Assembly: GCF_016654115.1 (NCBI RefSeq)
Contig: NZ_JAEQAZ010000089.1
Coordinates: 1-35,944 of the forward strand
Length of the DNA stretch: 35,944 nucleotides
Direction of reading: 5' to 3'
From: Streptomyces sp. MBT53
GTDB taxonomy: Bacteria > Actinomycetota > Actinomycetes > Streptomycetales > Streptomycetaceae
A program made the position numbers and the translations under genes. This document shows, one piece after another, positions 1 through 6,912 of the stretch. The notes under the pieces were generated by a model. The model was not told where the DNA came from. It saw only the letters and a program-made list of their open reading frames with translations, and did no database searches. Each line of letters opens with the position of its first letter. Position 1 is the stretch's first letter.

Positions 1-338
1 GTCCAGGCGTCGGCTATCCAGCGCAGTGAGGCGCGCGCGTAGACCATGTCGGTGCGCGGCGCGGGGAGCATGCCGTCGGTGAACAGTTCCCAGTGCCGGG
101 TGCCGCGTCGGACGTCGCGGATGAACACCCGGTGCACACGGTCGGGTTGGGCGTCGTAGGCCTCGCGGGACATCTCGTAGTAGAGGTGGGTCCGGGCCAG
201 TACGTCGTAGTACGCGGGCCAGTCGCCGCGCGCCCTGGCCTCGGCGAGGTCCCGCTCGGTCTCGGTCGGCGGGGTCCAGGCGGGCGGACCGGCGGGCGGG
301 GGAGGCCCGAAACCGGCGGAGGGCGGTCCGAACGACAT
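1..338 (-). CDS. Hypothetical protein, N-terminal part only (runs off the left edge)
   Basis: An open frame starts at the ATG whose complement is 336-338 and stays open to the window edge, so only about 112 N-terminal residues are visible and no stop is seen. A GGAAGGA ribosome site lies 10 bases upstream. The first 25 residues are Pro/Gly-rich (MSFGPPSAGFGPPPPAGPP). After that comes a compact, tryptophan- and tyrosine-rich region with RGDWPAYYDVLARTHLYYEM and TRHWELFTDGMLPAP. I do not recognise the family; it loosely resembles SseB-like or other small enhanced-serine-sensitivity-type proteins, but I cannot prove that. It shares direction and the same kind of ribosome site with terD, but two hairpins separate the two genes, so it probably has its own promoter. 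Confidence 0.7.
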   Translation of the reverse strand, partial: MSFGPPSAGFGPPPPAGPPAWTPPTETERDLAEARARGDWPAYYDVLARTHLYYEMSREAYDAQPDRVHRVFIRDVRRGTRHWELFTDGMLPAPRTDMVYARASLRWIADAW

Positions 339-425
339 GGGTGCTCTGTCCTTCCAGGGTCCAGCCGCTGCTGACCCCGGCACACTGCCACACGGGACTG
401 AGACACCCCTGTGGACCCCCGGACC

Positions 426-455
426 CCCGGGATCCCCGGACCCACGGATCCCGGG
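426..455. repeat. Perfect 10-bp inverted repeat (hairpin)
   Basis: CCCGGGATCC at 426-435 and GGATCCCGGG at 446-455 are exact reverse complements around a 10-base gap. Together with the hairpin at 468-517 it fills the gap between terD and the leftmost gene. It may be a second terminator or mRNA-stabilising structure; no T-run follows. Confidence 0.6.
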
Positions 456-467
456 AAACGCCATGCC

Positions 468-517
468 CTGTGCCCGAGGCCCCCGGCCGCGGTCACGCGG
501 TCAGGGGCCTCGCACAG
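468..517 (-). terminator. Probable factor-independent terminator of terD
   Basis: CTGTGC (468-473) and GAGGCCCC (476-483) pair with GGGGCCTC (504-511) and GCACAG (512-517). The result is a 14-bp stem with one 2-base bulge and a loop of about 20 bases, lying 22 bases after the terD stop. There is no U-tract, which is usual for Streptomyces terminators. Confidence 0.6.
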
Positions 518-539
518 TGCACTGCGGGCGGGTCGTCCG

Positions 540-1115
540 TCAGACGTTGACGCCGAAGTCCTGGGCGATGCCGACCAGGCCCGAGGCGTAACCCTGGCCC
601 ACCGCGCGGAACTTCCACTCCGCGCCGTTGCGGTACAGCTCGCCGAAGACCATGGCCGTCTCCGTCGCCGCGTCCTCGGAGAGGTCGTAGCGGGCGATCT
701 CCGCGCCGCCCGCCTGGTTCACGATGCGGATGTACGCGTTGCGGACCTGGCCGAAGTTCTGCGAGCGGGTCTCCGCGTCGTAGATCGAGACCGGGAAGAC
801 GATCTTCTCGACGTCCGCCGGGAGGCCGGCCAGGTTGACGTTGATCGCCTCGTCGTCGCCCGCGCCCTCGCCCGTGCGGTTGTCGCCGGTGTGGACGATG
901 GTCTGGTCCGGGGTCGACTTGTTGTTGAAGAAGATGAAGTGGCCCTCCGAGTACACCTTGCCCTCGGGGTTGACCGCGATCGCCGAGGCGTCGAGGTCGA
1001 AGTCCGTGCCGGTGGTGGTGCGGACGTCCCAGCCAAGGCCTACGGTGACGGCGGTCAGGCCCGGGGCCTCCTTGGTGAGCGAGACGTTGCCACCCTTGGA
1101 CAGGCTTACAGCCAT
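540..1115 (-). CDS. terD: TerD-family tellurium/stress resistance protein
   Basis: A 191-residue protein of normal TerD length. The N-terminus MAVSLSKGGNVSLTKEAPGL is the classic TerD opening. The acidic stretch DFDLDASA (about residues 38-45) is the conserved calcium-binding loop, and GDNRTGEGAGDDE (about 77-89) supplies further acidic ligands. TerD proteins are cytosolic, Ca2+-binding and linked to tellurite, oxidative and phage stress; Streptomyces carry many paralogues that also affect differentiation. The ATG has a good ribosome site (GGAAGGA) 9-10 bases upstream. It is transcribed away from arfB, and a hairpin follows its stop. This is a lone terD; no terZABC genes are next to it in the window. 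Confidence 0.95.
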   Translation of the reverse strand: MAVSLSKGGNVSLTKEAPGLTAVTVGLGWDVRTTTGTDFDLDASAIAVNPEGKVYSEGHFIFFNNKSTPDQTIVHTGDNRTGEGAGDDEAINVNLAGLPADVEKIVFPVSIYDAETRSQNFGQVRNAYIRIVNQAGGAEIARYDLSEDAATETAMVFGELYRNGAEWKFRAVGQGYASGLVGIAQDFGVNV

Positions 1116-1163
1116 TGTTGGGAGTCCTTCCCTCGTTGCGGTGCGGGCTTCGTACTGAGGACG

Positions 1164-1191
1164 AAGCTACCGGTACCTCTATGAACGCCAA
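1164..1191 (-). promoter_or_regulatory. Candidate sigma-HrdB-type promoter for terD
   Basis: On the minus strand TTGGCG (complement of 1186-1191) and TAGCTT (complement of 1164-1169) are separated by 16 bases and sit about 50 bases upstream of the terD ATG. This is a reasonable housekeeping promoter by eye; the start site is not proven. Confidence 0.4.
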
Positions 1192-1240
1192 GAGGGGTAT
1201 CGAAGGTTCCACGTGGCTTTACTTTCTTTACCCCCCTCTT
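1190..1240. repeat. Imperfect inverted repeat in the terD/arfB divergent spacer
   Basis: AAGAGGGGTA (1190-1199) is matched by TACCCCCCTCTT (1229-1240) in inverse orientation with a 2-base bulge. The left arm overlaps the candidate terD -35 box, so it could be a regulator site. No known consensus is recognised. Confidence 0.35.
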
Positions 1241-1303
1241 CACCCGCGTCTTCCGGAACGTCCGGGGTAATTGGCGTGACGTGGACCGGACAGACAGGGG
1301 ACC

Positions 1304-1741
1304 ATGGGGGACATGTCCGGTCCCTATCTCATCCGCGGCTCCGTCTCCCTGCCCGAGGCCGAGCTCATGTGGCGTTTCTCGCGGTCGTCGGGGCCGGGCG
1401 GGCAGCACGTCAACACCAGCGACTCCCAGGTGGAGCTGCGCTTCGACCTGGCGAAGACCGAGGCCCTGCCCGAGGTGTGGAAGGCCCGCGCGCTGGAGCG
1501 CCTCGCCTCCCGGCTCGTCGACGGCGTCGTGACCGTACGGTCCTCCGAGCACCGCTCCCAGTGGCGCAACCGCGAGACCGCCGCCGTACGCCTCGCCGCG
1601 CTGCTCGCCGAGGCCACCGCGCCACCGCCGAAGCCGCGCAGGCCCACCCGGATTCCCCGGGGCATCAACGAGCGCCGCCTGCGCGAGAAGAAGGCCCGCT
1701 CCGACACCAAGCGGGGGCGGACCGGGCGCGACTGGGGGTAA
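1304..1741 (+). CDS. arfB: Peptidyl-tRNA hydrolase ArfB (YaeJ), release-factor-like ribosome rescue factor
   Basis: A 145-residue protein. The catalytic GGQ motif is at residues 32-34 inside SSGPGGQHVNTSDSQVELRF, the class I release-factor domain 3 signature. It ends in a very basic tail (about residues 112-145, with RRLREKKARSDTKRGR) that in ArfB lies in the empty mRNA channel of stalled ribosomes. Activity: hydrolyses peptidyl-tRNA on non-stop ribosomes. It lacks the codon-recognition domains of RF1/RF2, and its length is normal for ArfB (about 140). Start choice: ATG 1304 follows AGGGG by 3 bases; the in-frame ATG at 1313 is equally possible and gives a 142-residue protein starting MSGPYLIRG. 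It is transcribed divergently from terD. Confidence 0.92.
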   Translation: MGDMSGPYLIRGSVSLPEAELMWRFSRSSGPGGQHVNTSDSQVELRFDLAKTEALPEVWKARALERLASRLVDGVVTVRSSEHRSQWRNRETAAVRLAALLAEATAPPPKPRRPTRIPRGINERRLREKKARSDTKRGRTGRDWG

Positions 1742-1763
1742 ATCCCCGGTTCCCGCCGCCGGT

Positions 1764-1790
1764 TGTCACATCCCCGGCCCGCGCTCCGTC
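1764..1790 (+). promoter_or_regulatory. ECF41-type sigma promoter (autoregulatory)
   Basis: TGTCACA at 1764-1770, then exactly 16 bases, then CGTC at 1787-1790. This is the reported ECF41 promoter signature (-35 TGTCACA, -10 CGTC) and stands directly before a sigma factor of that group. It predicts transcription starting near 1797 and so argues that translation starts at GTG 1830, not at GTG 1797. Confidence 0.8.
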
Positions 1791-1829
1791 GTAGCGGTGA
1801 CGACGGACCGCGACGAGGAGTGTTCACCC

Positions 1830-2705
1830 GTGGGCGACTTCGAATTCCCCCGCCAATTCACCCGACGACAGGACGGTGAATTTCTCGCCGCCCGGTTCGA
1901 ATCCCACCGCCCGCGCCTGCACGCCGTCGCGCACCGCATGCTCGGCTCGTCCGCCGAGGCCGACGACGCCGTGCAGGAGGCCTGGGTCCGGCTGAGCCGC
2001 TCGGACGCGGAGAGGGTGGAGAACCTGGGCGGCTGGCTGACCACCGTCGTCGGCCGGGTCTGCCTCGACATGCTCCGCTCCCGCACCTCCCGCGCCGAGG
2101 AACCCCTCGACCTCGGCGCCCCGGTCCCGGCCGCCGCGCCCACCCCCGAACAGGACGCGCTCCTCGCCGACTCGGTCGGGGCCGCGCTCCTCGTCGTACT
2201 GGAGACCCTGACGCCCGCCGAACGGCTCGCGTTCGTGCTGCACGACCTGTTCGCGGTGCCGTTCGACGAGATCGCGTCCATCGTCGGCCGTACGCCCACG
2301 GCGGCACGGCAGTTGGCGAGCCGGGCCCGGCGCCGGGTGCGGGGCGCGCCCGCGCCGGACGGGGATCCGGCGCGGCGGCGGGTGGTCGCCGACGCGTTTC
2401 TCGCGGCCGTGCGGGAGGGCGACTTCGAGGCGTTGGTGAAGGTGCTCGACCCGGACGTGGTCGCGCGCTCCGGGGACACGGTGACCGCGGGTGCCGCCGC
2501 GGTGGCGTCCGGCGCGACGAGCTTCGCGCACTTCGCGAGTCTCGCGTGGCCCGCTCTGGTGGACGGTGTCACCGGTATCGCCCTGCTCGTCGACGGCCGC
2601 CCCGTGCGCACCCTCTCCTTCACCTTCGTCGGCGACCGCATCGCCGCGATCGACATCGTGACGGAGCCGGAGAAGGTGGCGCTGCTGGACGTACGGCTCG
2701 TGTGA
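1830..2705 (+). CDS. ECF41-type RNA polymerase sigma factor with C-terminal SnoaL-like domain
   Basis: A 291-residue protein from GTG 1830, which has GAGGAG (1815-1820) 9 bases upstream. An in-frame GTG at 1797 would add 11 residues but coincides with the predicted transcription start. Sigma region 2 spans about residues 18-85 (FESHRPRLHAVAHRMLGS, then DDAVQEAWVRL). Region 4 is about 115-172 (LTPAERLAFVLHDLFAVPF, then GRTPTAARQLASRARRRV). A SnoaL/NTF2-like extension follows (about 183-291), which in ECF41 factors replaces a separate anti-sigma factor. The ECF41 linker motif DGGGK appears as SGDTV and the C-terminal NPDKL as EPEKV, so both regulatory motifs are degenerate. The usual neighbour (a carboxymuconolactone decarboxylase, oxidoreductase or epimerase gene) is absent here. 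Confidence 0.9.
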   Translation: MGDFEFPRQFTRRQDGEFLAARFESHRPRLHAVAHRMLGSSAEADDAVQEAWVRLSRSDAERVENLGGWLTTVVGRVCLDMLRSRTSRAEEPLDLGAPVPAAAPTPEQDALLADSVGAALLVVLETLTPAERLAFVLHDLFAVPFDEIASIVGRTPTAARQLASRARRRVRGAPAPDGDPARRRVVADAFLAAVREGDFEALVKVLDPDVVARSGDTVTAGAAAVASGATSFAHFASLAWPALVDGVTGIALLVDGRPVRTLSFTFVGDRIAAIDIVTEPEKVALLDVRLV

Positions 2706-2712
2706 GGCGCGG

Positions 2713-3189
2713 CTACGGCAGCTCCAGCACGCCGACCGTCTCGCCCTCGCTCAGCTCGCCGTTGGGCCGGAAACCGAGCCCCGCGTAGAACCCGGCCGGC
2801 CCGGACGGGCCCTCGTGCCAGGTGACGTAGAGCTCCTTGCCGCCCCGGCGGCGGATCTCGGCGGCGACGGACTCCACGGCGAACCGGCCGTAGCCGCGCC
2901 CCTGTTGGTCCGCCGCGATGTTCAGGCGCCACAGGCCGGAACGGACGACGGGTAGCCAACCAGTCAGTCAGTCGAAGAAGGCCATGAGGAAGCCGACGGG
3001 GCGGTCCTCGTCGACGATCAGCCGGGGCCAGGCGGTGCCGGGGTGGACGTAGGCCTCGGCGAGGGATTTCACGACGGGGGAGACCGCGAATTCCTGGTCG
3101 GGGCGGACCCGAATGCCCAGGGCGGCGTCGATGTTGCCGCGGGTGATCTCTTCGAGACGGGGCCCTGGACCGGTGGTGATCGTCGTCAT
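2713..3189 (-). pseudogene. GNAT-family acetyltransferase broken by an in-frame stop
   Basis: Read from ATG 3189, the frame encodes MTTITTGPGPRLEEITRGNI and reaches RPVGFLMAFFD, then hits TGA at 2968-2970. The same frame then continues without further stops for about 84 codons: SGLWRLNIAADQQGRGYGR (the GNAT acetyl-CoA loop Q-x-x-G-x-G), GPAGFYAGLGFRPNGEL, and a stop at 2713-2715. Together this is a 158-codon GNAT gene of normal size with a nonsense codon at position 74, just before the cofactor-binding half. The stop lies in a CAGT-CAGT-CAGT repeat. It follows the flavin reductase by 48 bases on the same strand. A sequencing error is possible; otherwise it is inactive because the cofactor site is lost. 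Confidence 0.8.
2961..2972. repeat. Three tandem CAGT units containing the premature stop
   Basis: CAGT repeated three times on the plus strand (ACTG on the coding strand). The TGA that truncates the acetyltransferase gene lies inside it. Slippage could have produced the lesion. Confidence 0.6.
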
Positions 3190-3237
3190 GGGTGCACGGT
3201 AGGCGGACCGCTCACCGGCGGGCGACCGAATTCACGG

Positions 3238-3810
3238 TCACCCCAACTGCCGGTACCTGCCCCGGAAATAGGTCAGCGGGCCGCCGTCCGTGCCGGTCGC
3301 CTCCGCCGTCAGTACGCGGCCGATGACGAGGGTGTGGTCCCCGGCCGGCACCCGTTGTTCCGTGCGGCATTCGAGGGTGGCGAGGGCGCCGCGCACCAGG
3401 GGCGCGCCGGACGCCGACCCGTGGACGTAGGGGATGTCGTCGAAGAGGAGGCGGTCGCTGATGCGGCCCTTCATCGCGAAGCGGCCCGCGATGTGGCGCT
3501 GGCTCTCGGAGAGGACGGAGACGGCCCACAGGGGCTGTTCGTCGAGGAGGTCGTCCATGCGGGAGCCGTTGCGGAGGCTGACCAGGACCAGCGGCGGGTC
3601 CAGGGACACCGACATGAAGGCGGTCGCGGTCATGCCGACGTCCTCGCCGACCGGGGCGTGCGGGTCGTCCGGGTCGTACGGCTCCTCGTGCGCGGTCACC
3701 AGGACCACGCCCGCGGCCAGCCGGGCGAGGGCGGCGCGGAACTCGTCGTTGCTCACCCCCACAGCATGCCCGGAGGGAGTGGACTCGGTGATCGACGCGG
3801 TGTTCAGCAC
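3238..3810 (-). CDS. Flavin reductase-like FMN-binding domain protein
   Basis: A 190-residue protein. Residues about 22-190 form a flavin reductase split-barrel: FRAALARLAAGVVLVTA, then GMTATAFMSVSLDPPLVLVS (FMN-contact loop), GRFAMKG and ATLECRTEQRVPAGDHTLVIG. Such enzymes reduce FMN or FAD with NAD(P)H and hand it to a partner monooxygenase, or serve as oxidoreductases; no monooxygenase partner is adjacent. The first about 20 residues are poorly conserved, and an internal start near VSNDEFRAAL (residue 19) is also conceivable. It is the first gene of a leftward pair with the broken acetyltransferase and is divergent from cdgB. Confidence 0.85.
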   Translation of the reverse strand: MLNTASITESTPSGHAVGVSNDEFRAALARLAAGVVLVTAHEEPYDPDDPHAPVGEDVGMTATAFMSVSLDPPLVLVSLRNGSRMDDLLDEQPLWAVSVLSESQRHIAGRFAMKGRISDRLLFDDIPYVHGSASGAPLVRGALATLECRTEQRVPAGDHTLVIGRVLTAEATGTDGGPLTYFRGRYRQLG

Positions 3811-3933
3811 GCCGGGAACGCTAATCTCCGAGTGCCGCGCACCGCATCGGACTTCGGTCCCGGACGGGTCCTAGGACCAATGGCCCACGCGGTGGAACAT
3901 CGTCGTGCATCATGTCCACACAGTCACAAAGTT

Positions 3934-3963
3934 TGCGTTCAGTAAACGCACAGGTAAAACGCA
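3934..3963. repeat. Three copies of an AACGCA motif upstream of cdgB
   Basis: TGCGTT (3934-3939), AACGCA (3945-3950) and a second AACGCA (3958-3963): one inverted pair plus a direct copy 13 bases on. They lie about 155-180 bases upstream of the cdgB ATG, in the 305-bp spacer shared with the flavin reductase. Possibly a regulator site; I do not recognise a consensus. Confidence 0.35.
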
Positions 3964-3992
3964 GAAACTCCACTCAATTGTTCATCTTCCGC

Positions 3993-4008
3993 TGTGACTT
4001 GAGTCACA
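3993..4008. promoter_or_regulatory. Crp-type palindrome TGTGA-N6-TCACA upstream of cdgB
   Basis: TGTGACTTGAGTCACA is a perfect 16-base palindrome (7-base arms, TG centre) and an exact match to the Crp/FNR-family consensus TGTGA-N6-TCACA. It lies 108 bases upstream of the cdgB start. Streptomyces have a Crp homologue that recognises GTG-N6-CAC. The overlapping sequence 4003-4017 also matches six of nine fixed positions of the BldD box, and cdgB is a known BldD target in S. coelicolor. Confidence 0.6.
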
Positions 4009-4115
4009 AGGGGTAGTAATTGTTGACCCTGTGTACCGAGTGGGCAGCGCGCTGTGATTCAGTGGCGGGGAAGAAGACCCTTGATTCGCTGCGAGGTCTC
4101 GGGGGGAGGGCGAGT

Positions 4116-5774
4116 ATGGAGACCGAGTCGGAACCCTACGTCCGTCTTGAGAACCTGCGGCAACTGCATACGGTCATGGCGGACATGAACACCGCCCGCA
4201 GCCTGGCGGACACCCTGCAGACCGTCGCCGACGGCGTGGTCAACGGCCTCGGGTACGAGCTGGCATGCGTCAACCTCGTACGCCCCGACGGCGACCTCGT
4301 GGTCGCCGCGTTCTCCGGCAACTCCGCCGCTGAGGCACTCATCACCGGCCGCGTCGGCTCCCGCGCCTCCTGGGAGCGCCGGCTCGGCATGGGCGAGGAC
4401 TGGGGTGACCTGCGGTTCATACCGCACACCGAGGGCTGGGTCCTCGACGAGGACGACGTACCGCAGTGGTACACCGACGGCCCCGCCCCCCGCTTCGAGG
4501 ACGAGTGGCACCCCTCCGACCGGCTGTTCGCGCCCATGTACACGCCCGGCGTCTCCGGCGGCTCGTGCGGCGAACTGATCGGCGTCCTGTCCGTGGACCG
4601 CCCGCGCAACGGCCGCCGGCCCGGCGCATGGGGGCGCGAAGCGCTCCAGATGTACGCCTTCCAGGCCGCCATCGCGATCAGCAACGCGCGTCTACGTGCG
4701 AATATGCAACGCGCACTTGTCAGACTCGAACGCGAGCAACAGGCCCTGCGCGCAAGCGAGGAGAGCTTCCGGCAGGCCTTCGAGTACGCCCCCTCCGGCA
4801 TGGCGATAGCCGAGATGGGCGGCGACCAGCACGGCCGAATACTCCGCAGCAACGACGCCCTGTGCCGCCTCCTGGGCCGCCCCGCCTCCGCGATGCGCCG
4901 CTACTCCTTCTCGGACCTCGTCCACCCCGAGGACATAGGCACCCTGCTGAGAACCTCGGCGGAGGGCGGACGGGCGGAACTCCGCCTGGGCCGCCGGGAC
5001 GGCACCTACGTCTGGGTCTCGCTCCGCAACTCCGTCGTCGCCGACGCCGCCGACGGACCGCGCTTCCTCCTCTCCCACGTCGAGGACATAGAGGACCGCA
5101 AGCGCCGCGAGCTGCAGCTCGCCCACCGCGCCGCGCACGACGCGCTCACCGGCCTGCCGAACTCGGCCGAGCTGCGCACCCGCCTCTCCTCGCGCCTCTG
5201 CCAGCGCCCGACCTCCGCCTTCCCCGGCGAGGTCGAGTCGCTCGACGCCGCCTACGGACACCCGGCCTACGACGCGAACGGCCACGGCTTCGACTACCCC
5301 CCCGGCGCCGGCCTCCTCGACGCCTACGACCACCACGTCCACACGATCGCCCCCGAGGGCGAGCGCGACGACGGCACCAAGGGACTCGCGGTCCTCTTCT
5401 GCGACCTCGACGGCTTCAAGTCGATCAACGACCGCTTCGGGCACAACGCGGGCGACGCGGTCCTCATCGAGGTCGCCCGGCGGCTCGGCCGGGCCGTCCG
5501 CGACGGCGACACGGTGGCCCGCCTCGGCGGCGACGAGTTCGTGGTCCTCGCCGACGGCCTCGGCAAGGCCGACGCCGCCGACCTCGCCGTACGCCTGCGG
5601 AACGAGATCATCCAGCCCATCCGGGTCGACGGCCGGGCCATGCGGGTCGGGGCCAGTTTCGGCATCGGGTGGGCCCACTGCGGCATGACGGCGGACGAGG
5701 TGTTGAAGTCCGCCGACGAACGGATGTACATCGAGAAACGATCTCGTCCCAAACAGCACAGACGCGCGGGATGA
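4116..5774 (+). CDS. cdgB: Diguanylate cyclase CdgB (GAF-PAS-GGDEF)
   Basis: A 552-residue protein that makes cyclic di-GMP from two GTP, the signal that holds BldD as a dimer and blocks sporulation in Streptomyces. GAF domain about residues 20-185; a coiled-coil-like stretch follows (ALVRLEREQQALRASEESF); PAS about 205-320; GGDEF about 340-552. The active-site GGDEF is intact at 471-475 and an inhibitory RxxD (RDGD) sits exactly five residues before it. About 65 extra residues rich in Gly, Asp and His separate HDALTGLPN from CDLDGFKSIN, an insertion inside the GGDEF fold. There is no EAL domain and no membrane segment, so it is cytosolic. ATG 4116 is chosen because GGGGGGAGGG (4101-4110) sits 5 bases upstream; frames opening at 4020 lack this. 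S. coelicolor CdgB (SCO4281) has the same architecture and neighbours. Confidence 0.93.
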   Translation: METESEPYVRLENLRQLHTVMADMNTARSLADTLQTVADGVVNGLGYELACVNLVRPDGDLVVAAFSGNSAAEALITGRVGSRASWERRLGMGEDWGDLRFIPHTEGWVLDEDDVPQWYTDGPAPRFEDEWHPSDRLFAPMYTPGVSGGSCGELIGVLSVDRPRNGRRPGAWGREALQMYAFQAAIAISNARLRANMQRALVRLEREQQALRASEESFRQAFEYAPSGMAIAEMGGDQHGRILRSNDALCRLLGRPASAMRRYSFSDLVHPEDIGTLLRTSAEGGRAELRLGRRDGTYVWVSLRNSVVADAADGPRFLLSHVEDIEDRKRRELQLAHRAAHDALTGLPNSAELRTRLSSRLCQRPTSAFPGEVESLDAAYGHPAYDANGHGFDYPPGAGLLDAYDHHVHTIAPEGERDDGTKGLAVLFCDLDGFKSINDRFGHNAGDAVLIEVARRLGRAVRDGDTVARLGGDEFVVLADGLGKADAADLAVRLRNEIIQPIRVDGRAMRVGASFGIGWAHCGMTADEVLKSADERMYIEKRSRPKQHRRAG

Positions 5775-5856
5775 TCACCAGGTCAGCGTTGTGATGCCGT
5801 CCGAGTCACCCGTTTGGACTACGTGGAGCGGGTAGGCTCGCAGTTCTCCAGACGTA

Positions 5857-5892
5857 TCGAAGACGCGATCGAAGACGTGGTCGAAGACGCGT
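5857..5892. repeat. Three 12-bp tandem repeats before the carbohydrate-binding protein gene
   Basis: TCGAAGACG recurs at 5857, 5869 and 5881 with a strict 12-base period (TCGAAGACGCGA, TCGAAGACGTGG, TCGAAGACGCGT). They lie between cdgB and the next start codon, probably in its 5' leader. Confidence 0.6.
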
Positions 5893-5939
5893 CTGAAGCT
5901 GACGTACCCGCACCCGCACCTGTTGAGGAGTACCTAGGG

Positions 5940-6896
5940 ATGACGCCCGGCAACAACGGCGCGAGCACGCCCGAGGACGACGACCCGTTCGGCTACCTGT
6001 ACGAGGACGGCCAGGCCGCCGGAGCCCAGCCGCCGTCGGGCGGCGGTTACGGCTACCCGGGCTCCGTCAACCGGGTGCGCGCGGTCGGCGAGCGCCAGTA
6101 CGGCGGCCAGCCCGCCGCCCCCACCGCCCAGTACCAGCAGCCGTACGGCCAGACCGTCCCGCAGCAGCAGGCCTACGGCGACCGGCCGAACGCGCACTAC
6201 CAGGCCCCGGAGGCCTTCGGCGCCCCGCCCACCCAGCAGCCCCCGTCCTACGACGGCGGCCGCGGCGGCGGCCGGGGCCGCGGCCCCAACACCAAGGGCC
6301 TGCTGATCGGCGCGATCGCGGTCGTCGCCGCGGTGGTCATCGGCATCAGCGTGGCGATGATGAACGGCAACGACGACACGAAGACGGGCAACGAGGCGGG
6401 GTCTTCGCCCTCGGCTTCGCAGAGCGCCTCGTCGAGTCCGTCGCCGAGCAGCAGCGCGTCGGACGCGGCAGAGACGCAGGAAGTCGACGTCAAGGCGCTG
6501 AAGCTGGACGGCGGGGCCACCACGGCCTCGGACGTCGACGGAGCGAAGGCCGCGGGTGGCGTCTACGTGTCGGGCTTCAACCAGGTCGGCGCGTCCATCA
6601 CCTGGACGGTGAACGGCATCACCAAGGCCGGCAAGTACACGCTGAACGTCAACTACGGCGTGCCCGGCAAGGACGCCAACGCCACGCTCACGGTCAACGG
6701 CACGGCCCAGACCCGCCCGCTCAACCTGGGCAACTTCGCCAAGGCCGCGGAGGGCGACTACGAAAAGGGCTGGACCAACACCTGGGGGGACATCACCCTC
6801 AACAAGGGCACCAACACCATCAAGGTCTCCTGCGAGCAGGGCAACCAGTGCGACGTCAACTTCGACCAGTTCTACCTGGAACCGGGCTGGAAGTAG
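5940..6896 (+). CDS. Membrane-anchored extracytoplasmic carbohydrate-binding (CBM6/CBM35-like) protein
   Basis: A 318-residue protein from ATG 5940, with GAGGAG (5925-5930) 9 bases upstream; the frame is open back to 5814 but that part lacks a ribosome site and is compositionally different. Residues 1-115 are low-complexity and rich in Gly, Pro, Gln and Tyr (QYQQPYGQTVPQQQAYG), so probably disordered and cytoplasmic. A basic stop-transfer (GGRGRGPNTKG) precedes one membrane helix (LLIGAIAVVAAVVIGISVAM). After it come a Ser/Pro/Ala linker and a C-terminal beta-sandwich of about 130 residues with WTVNGITKAGKYTLNVNYG, ATLTVNG and VNFDQFYLEPGWK, typical of family 6/35 carbohydrate-binding modules. 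No catalytic domain. It likely binds a cell-wall or secreted polysaccharide. It lies downstream of cdgB on the same strand. Confidence 0.85.
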   Translation: MTPGNNGASTPEDDDPFGYLYEDGQAAGAQPPSGGGYGYPGSVNRVRAVGERQYGGQPAAPTAQYQQPYGQTVPQQQAYGDRPNAHYQAPEAFGAPPTQQPPSYDGGRGGGRGRGPNTKGLLIGAIAVVAAVVIGISVAMMNGNDDTKTGNEAGSSPSASQSASSSPSPSSSASDAAETQEVDVKALKLDGGATTASDVDGAKAAGGVYVSGFNQVGASITWTVNGITKAGKYTLNVNYGVPGKDANATLTVNGTAQTRPLNLGNFAKAAEGDYEKGWTNTWGDITLNKGTNTIKVSCEQGNQCDVNFDQFYLEPGWK

Positions 6897-6912
6897 CCCC
6901 GAGCAGTCGGAC

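Noticed and set aside
1894..1905. GGTTCGAATCCC, a tRNA T-arm-like string
   Set aside because: It lies inside the sigma factor gene (residues ARFESHRP) and no acceptor, D or anticodon arm can be built around it.
2961..2972. Programmed recoding or selenocysteine at the TGA of the acetyltransferase
   Set aside because: No SECIS-like hairpin or shift signal is visible and GNAT enzymes do not use selenocysteine; nonsense mutation is simpler.
4003..4017. BldD box upstream of cdgB as a separate feature
   Set aside because: Only six of nine fixed positions match and it overlaps the stronger Crp-type palindrome; kept as a remark only.
5814..5838. TTGGAC...TAGGCT promoter between cdgB and the carbohydrate-binding protein gene
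   Set aside because: The spacer is only 13 bases, too short for a normal sigma-70-type promoter.
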